Origin: Microbacterium hatanonis
GTDB lineage: Bacteria; Actinomycetota; Actinomycetes; Actinomycetales; Microbacteriaceae
NCBI RefSeq assembly: GCF_008017415.1
Contig: NZ_VRSV01000001.1
Coordinates: 372,001 to 436,000 of the forward strand
Direction of reading: 5' to 3'
DNA length: 64,000 nt
How positions within the stretch are numbered: position 1 is the first letter of the stretch; each line of letters begins with the position of its first letter. Positions 25,408-33,700 of the stretch are shown here, piece after piece. The notes under the pieces were generated by a model. The model was not told the origin of the DNA. It made no database searches and was given only the letters and a program-made list of their open reading frames with translations. The position numbers and the translations under genes are program-made.

Positions 25408-25490
25408 GCACAACTTCGGACGAACCGTCCGACACTCCGGCGCGCGAGGCCGGATGATCGGTGTGTCGCCGCGAGTGTCCGAAGTTGTGC
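25408..25490. repeat. Palindromic repeat element, copy 1
   Basis: Terminal inverted repeats GCACAACTTCGGAC and GTCCGAAGTTGTGC (14 bp, exact) enclose a region that can also fold (GAACCG/CGACAC/CCGG on one side, CCGG/GGTGTGTCG on the other). An 82-bp relative lies at 26400-26481 on the far side of the DUF559 gene. It lies directly after the stop of that gene and may also act as its terminator. Confidence 0.85.
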
Positions 25491-25496
25491 GCGGGC

Positions 25497-26309
25497 TCAG
25501 CGGGCGAGCTGCGCGAGGATGGCTTGCTCGACCAGCGGCCAGTCGTACAGCACCAGCGCGTAGTCGAATCGCAGGGTCACGTACCCCTGCGCGGCGGCGT
25601 GGGCGTCGCGCACCAGGTCCTTGTGTCGGAGCGAGGGGCCGTCGTGGTTCTTCTTCCCGTCGACCTCGACGATGAGCCGATCGCCGATCACCAGGTCGAC
25701 GACTCCCACGTTGCGTATGGACACCTGCGTGCGCACCGGGAGAGCGTGGACGCGCAACCGCCACCGCACGAGCGACTCGAGCCCGCTGTCGGCGTCGGCT
25801 CTGGCGAATCGCAGGGCTTCGCGGCCGATCTCGTTCGTGTGCGCCGCCAACCAGGCGAGGCCGACCCGGCCGATCTTCTGCTGTCGCAGGGCGGATTCGA
25901 GGGCGACGAAGAACTCTTCGACGCCGCCGCAGCGCAAGACCTCGCGGAGGATGCGCGGGATCGACGGGATGCCGAAGGCGTCGACGGTCGGTCGGTCGTC
26001 CCAGTGCACGACGCAGGCGCAGTCGTCGGTGTGCGGGTACTGATGGTCGCCCGCCCGCACGCCGACGTGCACGCGGTGCTCCTCCGTCAGCACCCACAGC
26101 CCCTCGTGGCGGGCTGCGGTGACGCAGTGGATCGCGCCCCCGTGCGTCACCGCCGCGACGGCCTGATCGCAGGCGCCGGCGAAGGCGTAGACGCCCCGGC
26201 GCACCCGTGCCACTCGTCCCGATGCGAGCCCACGATCGATGTCGGTGCGGGTCCATCCCGCTTCTCGCAGACCTTGGAAGGTCGAGAACGCCTCGTCGGC
26301 CGTGCACAC
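25497..26309 (-). CDS. AbiEi-like winged-helix plus DUF559 nuclease-fold protein
   Basis: Protein of 270 aa. The N-terminus (AFSTFQGLREAGWTRTDI, ASGRVARVRRGVYAF) matches the AbiEi-antitoxin-type winged helix found in abortive-infection regulators. The C-terminus (VGVVDLVIGDRLIVEVDGKK, YVTLRFDYALVLYDWPLV) matches DUF559, a Vsr-like endonuclease fold with Asp and Glu-x-Asp. No partner toxin gene is adjacent. GTG 26309 is preferred over upstream in-frame codons, since the N-terminal domain begins right there. The gene is bracketed by the two palindromic repeats, suggesting a defence-like or selfish cassette. Confidence 0.82.
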   Translation of the reverse strand: MCTADEAFSTFQGLREAGWTRTDIDRGLASGRVARVRRGVYAFAGACDQAVAAVTHGGAIHCVTAARHEGLWVLTEEHRVHVGVRAGDHQYPHTDDCACVVHWDDRPTVDAFGIPSIPRILREVLRCGGVEEFFVALESALRQQKIGRVGLAWLAAHTNEIGREALRFARADADSGLESLVRWRLRVHALPVRTQVSIRNVGVVDLVIGDRLIVEVDGKKNHDGPSLRHKDLVRDAHAAAQGYVTLRFDYALVLYDWPLVEQAILAQLAR

Positions 26310-26399
26310 CCCATCACCCTGTCGGGGTGACGGATGCTGCGCGCCCGCCCTTGCTCGTCTGTGGACAACCGGCCCCGCGAGCCCGTGGGGGAGGAGAGG

Positions 26400-26481
26400 G
26401 CACAACTTCGGACGAACCGGCCGACACGCCGGTCCAGAGGCCCGAAGAGGCAGGCGTGCGGGGCGACGTCCGAAGTTGTGC
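26400..26481. repeat. Palindromic repeat element, copy 2
   Basis: The same 14-bp terminal inverted repeats as copy 1 (26400-26413 and 26468-26481), and the same GACGAACCG(N)CCGACAC(N)CCGG segment after the left arm, but a diverged centre. It is in the same orientation as copy 1, so the two could recombine and delete the DUF559 gene. Confidence 0.85.
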
Positions 26482-26491
26482 GGCGGAGAAC

Positions 26492-26527
26492 GACGAAGGC
26501 CCCTACCGTGCAGTGGGGGCCTTCGTC
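26492..26527 (-). terminator. Bidirectional hairpin after pstB
   Basis: GACGAAGGCCCC and GGGGCCTTCGTC pair over 12 bp with a 12-base loop, 17 bases past the pstB stop. It is the likely terminator of the pst operon. Confidence 0.8.
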
Positions 26528-26543
26528 GGTCAGAGGGTGCGGA

Positions 26544-27323
26544 TCAACCGAAGCGGCCCGAGACGTAGTCCTCGGTGGCCTGCACCTTGGGCTGCGTGAA
26601 GATCGAGGAGGTGTCGTTGTACTCGATCAGCTTGCCGGGCTTGCCCGTGCCCGCGATGTTGAAGAACGCGGTCTTGTCCGACACGCGCGAGGCCTGCTGC
26701 ATGTTGTGCGTCACGATGACGACCGTGTACTCGTTCTTGAGCTCGGAGATGAGCTCTTCGATCGCGTAGGTCGAGATCGGGTCGAGGGCCGAGCAGGGCT
26801 CGTCCATCAGGATGACCTGGGGCGACACGGCGATCGCGCGAGCGATGCACAGACGCTGCTGCTGCCCGCCCGACAGGCCCGAGCCGGGCTTGTCGAGGCG
26901 GTCCTTGACCTCGTTCCAGAGGTTGGCGCCCTGCAGCGACTTCTCGACGAGCGCGTCGGCGTCGGACTTCGAGATGCGCTTGTTGTTCAGCTTCACGCCC
27001 GCGAGCACGTTCTCCTTGATCGACATCGTCGGGAACGGGTTGGGGCGCTGGAACACCATGCCCACCTGACGGCGCACGAGCACCGGGTCGACGCCGGGGC
27101 CGTAGAGGTCGTTGCCGTCGAGCAGCACCTTGCCCTCGACGCGGGCCTTGGGGATCACCTCGTGCATGCGGTTGAGCGTGCGCAGGAAGGTCGACTTGCC
27201 GCAGCCGGAGGGACCGATGAAGGCCGTGACCGTGCGGGGCTCGATGTTGAGGGAGACGCCCTCGACGGCGAGGAAGTCGCCGTAGTAGACGTTGAGGTCG
27301 TTGACTTCGATGCTCTTGGACAC
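26544..27323 (-). CDS. pstB: Phosphate ABC transporter ATP-binding protein
   Basis: ATPase (259 aa) that energises high-affinity phosphate import. Walker A is [19 protein letters not shown], signature LSGGQQQRL, Walker [15 protein letters not shown]-loop [24 protein letters not shown] is the Q-loop typical of PstB. It is the last gene of pstSCAB, 19 bases after pstA, and ends before a terminator hairpin. Confidence 0.97.
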   Translation of the reverse strand: MSKSIEVNDLNVYYGDFLAVEGVSLNIEPRTVTAFIGPSGCGKSTFLRTLNRMHEVIPKARVEGKVLLDGNDLYGPGVDPVLVRRQVGMVFQRPNPFPTMSIKENVLAGVKLNNKRISKSDADALVEKSLQGANLWNEVKDRLDKPGSGLSGGQQQRLCIARAIAVSPQVILMDEPCSALDPISTYAIEELISELKNEYTVVIVTHNMQQASRVSDKTAFFNIAGTGKPGKLIEYNDTSSIFTQPKVQATEDYVSGRFG

Positions 27324-27342
27324 TTCAGGCTTTCTTTTCGGT

Positions 27343-28437
27343 TCAGCGGCCGGTCTTGGGGGCGAACAGCTTGGCGATGACGCGCGCCACGATGTTGAGC
27401 ACCATGACGATCACGATCAGCGCGAGGGCGGCTGCCCACGCGCGACCGACGAACGCCTCGGCCGGGATGCCCTGGTTCATGTACTGGGTGTAGGTGAAGA
27501 CGGGGAGGCTCATCATGCGACCGTTGAACAGGTCGTAGTTCATGGATGCTGTGGCACCCGCGGTGATGAGCAGCGGAGCCGTCTCGCCGATCACGCGCGA
27601 GATCGACAGCATCACGCCCGTCGTGATTCCCGCGATGGCCGTCGGGAGGACGACCTTCGCGATCGTCAGCCACTTCGGCACGCCCAGCGCGTACGCCGCC
27701 TCGCGCAGTTCGTTGGGTACGAGGCGGAGCATCTCCTCGGTGGAGCGCACGACGACGGGGATCATCAGCACCGCGAGGGCGACCGCACCGACGATCCCGA
27801 GGCGGATGCCGGGGCCGAAGAACAGCGCGAACAGGGCGTAGGCGAACAGACCCGCGACGATCGACGGGATGCCGGTCATGACGTCGACGAGGAACGTGAT
27901 GCCCTTCGCGAGGCGGTTGTCCTTGCCGTATTCGATCAGGTAGATCGCGGTGAAGATGCCGATCGGGATCGAGATGACGGCCGCGGCGAGCGTGATGAGC
28001 AGCGTGCCGACGATCGCGTGGAGCGCACCGCCGCCCTCGCCGACGACGTTGCGCATCGACGAGGTGAAGAACTCGGCGGTCCAGTTCGGGGCCCCGGCGA
28101 CGACCACCGTGATCGCGACCGAGACGAGCGGCACCATCGCCACGGCGAAGGCGGCCGTGACGACACCGGTCACGAGACGGTCGACGGCCTTGCGGCGGCC
28201 CTCGACGATCGCGGAGATCGTGAAGATCAGCACGAGGTAGAGGATGGCGCCGAGCACGGCTGCCCCGGCGATGTTGAGGCCCGTGCCGGCCGCACCGGCC
28301 ATGATGCCGAACGCGGCGAAGGTCACGGCCAGCGAGCCGAGGAGAAGGACCCAAGGCGACCAGCCCGGAAGGCGGCCGTTGGTGAGGCCGTCGGTCGCGA
28401 CGGACGGTCTCGTGGGGGTCACAGTGGTGGTCGACAT
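27343..28437 (-). CDS. pstA: Phosphate ABC transporter permease PstA
   Basis: Inner-membrane permease (364 aa), longer than average because of an N-terminal extension with extra helices ([34 protein letters not shown]). The core has the PstA pattern [20 protein letters not shown] and [17 protein letters not shown], the EAA loop that docks on PstB. The gap to pstC is one base, so the two are co-translated. Confidence 0.95.
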   Translation of the reverse strand: MSTTTVTPTRPSVATDGLTNGRLPGWSPWVLLLGSLAVTFAAFGIMAGAAGTGLNIAGAAVLGAILYLVLIFTISAIVEGRRKAVDRLVTGVVTAAFAVAMVPLVSVAITVVVAGAPNWTAEFFTSSMRNVVGEGGGALHAIVGTLLITLAAAVISIPIGIFTAIYLIEYGKDNRLAKGITFLVDVMTGIPSIVAGLFAYALFALFFGPGIRLGIVGAVALAVLMIPVVVRSTEEMLRLVPNELREAAYALGVPKWLTIAKVVLPTAIAGITTGVMLSISRVIGETAPLLITAGATASMNYDLFNGRMMSLPVFTYTQYMNQGIPAEAFVGRAWAAALALIVIVMVLNIVARVIAKLFAPKTGR

Positions 28438-28438
28438 G

Positions 28439-29392
28439 TCAGTTGGCCCCCGAGAATTCCTTGCGCCGGCTCACGATGTAGCGAGCGAGCGCGTTGACGG
28501 CGAATGTGACGACGAACAGCACGAGGCCGGTCGCGATGAGCACGTTCACGTTCAGCCCGTAGGCCTCCGGGAAGCTCAGCGCGATGTTCGCGGCGATCGT
28601 GTTGGGGTTGTCGGGGGTGAGGAGCGCGAAGGTCACGCCTCCCGAGACGGAGAGCACCATGGCCACGGCCATCGTCTCGCCGAGGGCGCGGCCGAGGCCC
28701 AGCATCGAGGCCGAGACGATACCGCTGCGGGCGAAGGGGAAGACCGCCATCCGCACCATCTCCCAGCGCGTCGAGCCGAGCGCGAGCGCCGCCTCTTCGT
28801 GGAGGTTGGGGGTCTGGAGGAAGATCTCGCGGCAGATCGCGGTGATGATCGGGGTGACCATGACCGCGAGCACGATGGCGGCGGTGAAGATCGTGCGGCC
28901 GGTGCTGGAGACGGGGCCTGCGAAGAGCGGGAACCAGCCGGCGTTGTCGACCAGCCAGCTGTAGACGGGCTGCACCGCCGGGGCGAGCACGCCGATGCCC
29001 CAGAGGCCGAAGACGACCGAGGGGACGGCGGCGAGGAGATCGACGATGTAGCCGAGAGCCTGCGCGAGCCTGCGGGGCGCGTAGTGGGAGATGAACAGCG
29101 CGACGCCGATCGACAGCGGCACCGCCATGATCAGCGCGAGGGCGGCTGCCCACACGGTGCCGAAGACGAGGGGGCCGACGTACGACCAGAAGTCGGCGGG
29201 AAGGATGGAGGCGTCCGCGTTCGTGGCGAACAACGCCGGAAGCGACTGCACGATCAGGAAGATGGCGACGGCGGCGAGGGTCACGAGGATCATCGAGCCG
29301 GCGAACAGCGCCGCTCCCGAGAACCATCGATCGCCCGGGCGGCTCTTCGCTTTCAGGGGCTCGGTCCTGGTGACCGCCGGTGTTGTGGTCAT
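28439..29392 (-). CDS. pstC: Phosphate ABC transporter permease PstC
   Basis: Permease (317 aa) with six helices. It shows LGYIVDLLAAVPSVVFGLWG, the EAA loop EEAALALGSTRWEMVRMAVF, and helices ALALIMAVPLSIGVALFISH and TAAIVLAVMVTPIITAICRE. It follows pstS after a 98-base gap containing a hairpin that could set the high pstS to pstCAB ratio. Confidence 0.96.
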   Translation of the reverse strand: MTTTPAVTRTEPLKAKSRPGDRWFSGAALFAGSMILVTLAAVAIFLIVQSLPALFATNADASILPADFWSYVGPLVFGTVWAAALALIMAVPLSIGVALFISHYAPRRLAQALGYIVDLLAAVPSVVFGLWGIGVLAPAVQPVYSWLVDNAGWFPLFAGPVSSTGRTIFTAAIVLAVMVTPIITAICREIFLQTPNLHEEAALALGSTRWEMVRMAVFPFARSGIVSASMLGLGRALGETMAVAMVLSVSGGVTFALLTPDNPNTIAANIALSFPEAYGLNVNVLIATGLVLFVVTFAVNALARYIVSRRKEFSGAN

Positions 29393-29445
29393 TGCTTCGA
29401 TTCTCGATCGGAGTCGGGTGTCGGGAGGAGTGCTGCGGGCCTGAA

Positions 29446-29481
29446 GATGCCCGGTCCGACCTTACGGCCGGACCGGGCATC
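29446..29481 (-). terminator. Intercistronic hairpin between pstS and pstC
   Basis: GATGCCCGGTCCG (29446-29458) and CGGACCGGGCATC (29469-29481) form a perfect 13-bp stem with a 10-base loop, 10 bases after the pstS stop. Without a U-tract, it probably acts as a partial terminator or an mRNA-stabilising end for pstS. Confidence 0.65.
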
Positions 29482-29490
29482 CATGGGGTC

Positions 29491-30594
29491 TTACTTGATG
29501 GCGTCGATCGCCGCGGTGACCTGCTCGCGCAGAGTATCGGAGATCGGCGAGCTACCGGCGGCAGCGGCGACGGCGTCCTGGCCCTCGGCGCTGGCGGCGT
29601 AGGAGAAGAAGCCCTTCACGTTGGCAGCGACCGTGGCGTCCTCGTACTCGGCGCAGCCGATGAGGTAGCTGACGAGAACGATCGGGTAGGCACCGGACGC
29701 AGTCGTGGTGCGGTCGATCTTGATCGCGATGTCGGTCGCGGCACGACCCTCTTCCTCGGGCGATGCGTCGACGACGGCGGCCGCGGCCTCGGGGGAGTAG
29801 GGGACGAACTCTTCGCCGACCTTGATCGCGACGGTGCCGAGCTCGCCGGCACGCGAAGCGTCGGCGTAGCCGATGGTTCCCTGTCCGCCCTGGACGGCGC
29901 TGATGACGCCCGAGGTGCCGTTGGCGGCCTCTCCGCCGGAGAGCGGCCAGACGCCGTCGGCTTCGCTGGTCCACACCGACGGGGCGGCGTCGAACAGGTA
30001 GTCGGTGAAGTTCTCGGTGGTGCCCGAGTCGTCCGAACGGTGGACCGCGGTGATCGCGGTGCTGGGGAGCTCGACGCCGGAGTTCAGCGCGGCGATGGCC
30101 GGGTCGTTCCAGGTCGTGATGTTGCCCGCGAAGATGTTCGCGAGGGTGTCGGGGTCGAGGTTCAGCGAGTCGATGCCGTCGAGGTTGAAGACGACGGCGA
30201 TCGGGGAGATGTAGGTCGGCAGCTCGACGAGGTCGGAGCCCTCGGCGCACGAGCCGAAGGGGCCCTCTTCGATCTCGTCGGTCTTGAACGCGCGGTCGGA
30301 GCCCGCGAAGGCGAAAGCACCCTCCTGGAACGACTCGCGGCCCGCGCCGGAGCCGGCGGCGTCGTAGTTGACGGTCAGCCCGGCGTTGGCCTCCTGCACG
30401 CCCTTGGTCCAGGTCTGGACGGCGACTTCCTGCGACGAGGCGCCGCCGCCGACGAGGTTTCCGGCGAGGTCGCCGGTGCTGGACGAGCTGTCGCCGCCGG
30501 AGCCGGCGGGGGCCTCGTTCGAGGCGCACCCGGCGAGGGCGAGGGCTGCGACAGCAGCCACGGCGCCGAACTGGGCGAAACGGTTGAGCTTCAC
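29491..30594 (-). CDS. pstS: Phosphate-binding lipoprotein PstS
   Basis: Solute-binding lipoprotein (367 aa). The signal peptide has the lipobox AALALAGC (Cys near residue 23) and a Ser/Gly-rich linker. Binding-site segments are VGGGASSQEVAVQTW, NYDAAGSGAGRESFQ, FAGSDRAF, WNDPAIAAL and HRSDDSGTTENF. First gene of the pst operon, with a PHO box and duplicated palindromes upstream. GTGAAGCTCAACC start region is preceded by GAAGGATTCAC; ATG-equivalent GTG at 30594. Confidence 0.95.
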   Translation of the reverse strand: MKLNRFAQFGAVAAVAALALAGCASNEAPAGSGGDSSSSTGDLAGNLVGGGASSQEVAVQTWTKGVQEANAGLTVNYDAAGSGAGRESFQEGAFAFAGSDRAFKTDEIEEGPFGSCAEGSDLVELPTYISPIAVVFNLDGIDSLNLDPDTLANIFAGNITTWNDPAIAALNSGVELPSTAITAVHRSDDSGTTENFTDYLFDAAPSVWTSEADGVWPLSGGEAANGTSGVISAVQGGQGTIGYADASRAGELGTVAIKVGEEFVPYSPEAAAAVVDASPEEEGRAATDIAIKIDRTTTASGAYPIVLVSYLIGCAEYEDATVAANVKGFFSYAASAEGQDAVAAAAGSSPISDTLREQVTAAIDAIK

Positions 30595-30626
30595 GATGTG
30601 AATCCTTCGCGTGTGAGGAAAGAGAA

Positions 30627-30664
30627 GAACCCGGTGCAGGGTTCGAAACCCGGTGCAGGGTTCG
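30627..30664. repeat. Tandem pair of ~19-bp palindromes in the pstS leader
   Basis: GAACCCGGTGCAGGGTTCG is present at 30627-30645 and again, sharing a base, at 30645-30664 (with one extra A). Each copy is itself an inverted repeat (GAACCC/GGGTTC). They lie 33-70 bases before the pstS start, so they are in the 5' leader or the promoter. They could be protein-binding sites or paired hairpins. Confidence 0.7.
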
Positions 30665-30707
30665 TCGGGAACGCTAGACAGGGACTCTTAAGCAACCGGG
30701 CTGAAGA

Positions 30708-30725
30708 GGTGAACGGACGGTGAAC
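30708..30725 (-). promoter_or_regulatory. PHO box (PhoP/RegX3-type direct repeat)
   Basis: GGTGAAC occurs at 30708-30714 and 30719-30725, an 11-base period. On the minus strand this is a GTTCACC-N4-GTTCACC pair, the actinobacterial PHO-box pattern, upstream of pstS. The site also lies 49 bases before the start of the divergent NRPS gene, so that gene may respond to phosphate too. Confidence 0.75.
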
Positions 30726-30773
30726 AGGCCCGGGATTCCGCGGGTCTCGGGGGCGGATCAATAGGCTGTGAAA

Positions 30774-33700
30774 ATGCCCGCAACGGACTCTCCTCCCCTC
30801 GGCGCGCAGTCCGTGCTCGACCGCTCCGCTTTCGCACCCGCCCCGCGCACCCTCATCGACGTGCTGGTGGAGGTCGCCGCACGCCATCCCGAGGCGTCCG
30901 CCGTCGACGACGGATCGGGCGCGTTGAGCTATCGCGAGCTGCTCGCCCGCGTGTGGCAGACGGCGGCGCGCCTGCACGAGGCCGGGGTCGAGCGCGGTGA
31001 CCGCGTCGGGGTGCGCATGCCGTCGGGCTCGAAGGAGCTCTACGTCTCGATCCTCGGGGTGCTCGCGGCGGGAGCAGCCTATGTGCCGGTCGACGCCGAC
31101 GACCCGGAGGAGCGGGCGCGTCTGGTCTTCGGCGAGGCGAGGGTCGCGGGCGTCATCACCGGTACCGGCGACTACACGCCGGCCGTGGACGACGACGATG
31201 CCGACGTCGCTTCCGAGGAGCTGCCGATCTCGACGCTGTTCGCCGGAGACGCGCCGCATCCGAGCACCCGCTCGACGCCCATCGTCGCCCCGCCCACCGT
31301 CGACGACGACGCCTGGATCATCTTCACCTCCGGGTCGACGGGGGTGCCGAAGGGGGTGGCGGTCTCGCACCGATCGGCGGCGGCGTTCGTCGATGCGGAA
31401 GCCCTCATGTTCCTGCAGGATGCCCCGCTCGGCCCGGGCGACCGGGTGCTCGCGGGCCTGTCGGTCGCCTTCGACGCGTCGTGCGAGGAGATGTGGCTCG
31501 CGTGGGGGCACGGCGCCTGCCTCGTGCCGGCGCCGCGTTCACTCGTGCGGTCGGGCGAAGACCTCGCGCCCTGGCTGCTGCGGCAGGGCATCACCGTCGT
31601 CTCCACGGTGCCGACGTTGGCCGCGATGTGGCCGGGCGACGCGATCGAGAACGTGCGCCTGCTGATCTTCGGCGGCGAGGCGTGTCCTCCGGAGCTCGCC
31701 GCACGCCTGGTGGCCGAGGGGCGCGAGGTGTGGAACACCTACGGGCCGACCGAGGCGACCGTCGTCGCGTGCGGCGCCCCGCTCGACGGTTCCGTGCCCG
31801 TGCGCATCGGGCTGCCGCTGGACGGATGGGCGCTCGCCGTGGTCGACGACGCCGGCCACCGGGTCGCCGAGGGCGGCATCGGCGAGCTGATCATCGGCGG
31901 GGTGGGCCTCGCGCGCTACCTCGACCCCGCGAAGGATCGGGAGAAGTACGCGCCCATGCCCACGCTGGGCTGGGACCGCGCCTACCGCTCGGGCGACCTG
32001 GTGCGTTTCGACCCCGAGGGCCTCGTCTTCCAGGGCCGGGCCGACGACCAGGTCAAGGTCGGCGGGCGCCGCATCGAACTCGGCGAGGTCGAGTCGGCCC
32101 TGCAAGACCTGCCCGGGATCGCCGCCGCCACCGTCGCCGTGCGTCACACCGAGGCCGGCGTGCCGATCCTCGTCGGTTACCTCGTCACCGAGGGCGGCGC
32201 GGAACTCGACCGGTCGGCAGCGCGAGCGGCGCTGGCCGAACGGCTGCCGGCGGCGACCATCCCGCTCCTCGCGGTCGTCGATGAGCTGCCGGTGCGCACC
32301 TCGGGCAAGGTCGACCGCGCCGCCCTCCCGTGGCCGCTCCCGGGTGTGGACGCACCGGTCGCCGTCGACTTCTCGCCCGCGGAGGCCTGGCTCGCCGAGC
32401 AGTGGCAGGCCGTGCTCGGCATGCCGGTGCCCGACCGCAAGGCCGACTTCTTCGACCTCGGCGGCGGCTCGCTGGCCGCCGCGCAGCTCGTGTCGCGCAT
32501 CCGCGCGCGCGTGCCGGAGTTCTCGGTCGCCGACATCTACGACGTCCCCCGGCTCGGCGCGATGGCGAAGGCGCTCGGGCCGCTGGGCGACGACGACGCG
32601 ACCGTGGGGTTCCGTCGCCCCCTGCCGACCCCGCGCGCGACCCAGTGGGCGCAGACCCTGCTCGGCGTTCCGCTGTACATCCTCTCCGGCGTGCGCTGGC
32701 TGCTGTACCTGCTGACCGCGAGCGCGATCCTGCAGCTCGTGCCCGGCTTCGACGCGCTTCCGACCGCGCCGTGGCCGCTCATCGTCGTCGGGCTCGTCGT
32801 GTTCGCGACGCCGTTCGGGCGCATGGCGATCGCCGCCGCATCCGCCCGGCTCCTGCTCGCCGGCCTCGCGCCCGGCGACTATCCGCGCGGCGGCTCGGTG
32901 CATCTGCGGCTGTGGCTCGCCGAGCAGATCGCGGCGCAGGTCGACGCGGTCGGCCTCGCCGGGGCACCGTGGGTGACGTACTACGCCCGCGCGCTCGGTG
33001 CCAAGATCGGCCGCGACGTCGACCTGCACACGCTCCCGCCGGTGACGGGCATGCTCGAGATCGGCGACCGCGCGTCGATCGAACCCGAGGTCGACCTCAC
33101 GGGGTACTGGATCGACGGCGACCTCGTGCGCATCGGGCGCGTGCGCATCGGCGCCGAAGCCAGCATCGGAGCGCGCAGCACCCTCGCCCCGGGAACCCGG
33201 ATCGGGCAGCGCGCCGAGATCGCGCCGGGCTCGGCCGTGTTCGGCCGCGTGCGCGCCGATCAGACCTGGGCGGGCTCGCCCGCCGTGCGGGTCGGCGGCG
33301 CGGGCGGAGGCTGGCCCTCCGAGAGACCGCCTGCCGCTCATCGCTGGCTGTGGGCGTACGCCGCCTCGGCCGCCGCCCTCGCGCTGCTGCCGCTGATCGC
33401 CTTCGCCGTCGGCGGGCTGGTGCTCGCGCAGGGCATGCGCGGCGCCGCCGACCTCGCCGCGGCGCTCGCCGCCGCCCTCGTCTGGCTCGTACCGGCGGTG
33501 CTCGCGGTGGGCGTGGTCTTCGCCGGCTCGGTCGTCGTGCTGGTGCGGGTGTTCTCGATCGCCCTCCGCGAGGGCGTGCACCCCGTCCGCAGCCGGGTCG
33601 CCTGGCAGGCATGGACGATCGAGAGGTTGCTCGACGCGTCGCGCACCATCCTCTTCCCGCTGTACTCCAGCCTGTTCACCCCGGTGTGGCTCCGGATGCT

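Noticed and set aside
24446..25435. Minus-strand frame opposite pabC
   Set aside because: It has antisense-type composition and crosses the RNA candidate; the sense strand shows the class IV aminotransferase motifs.
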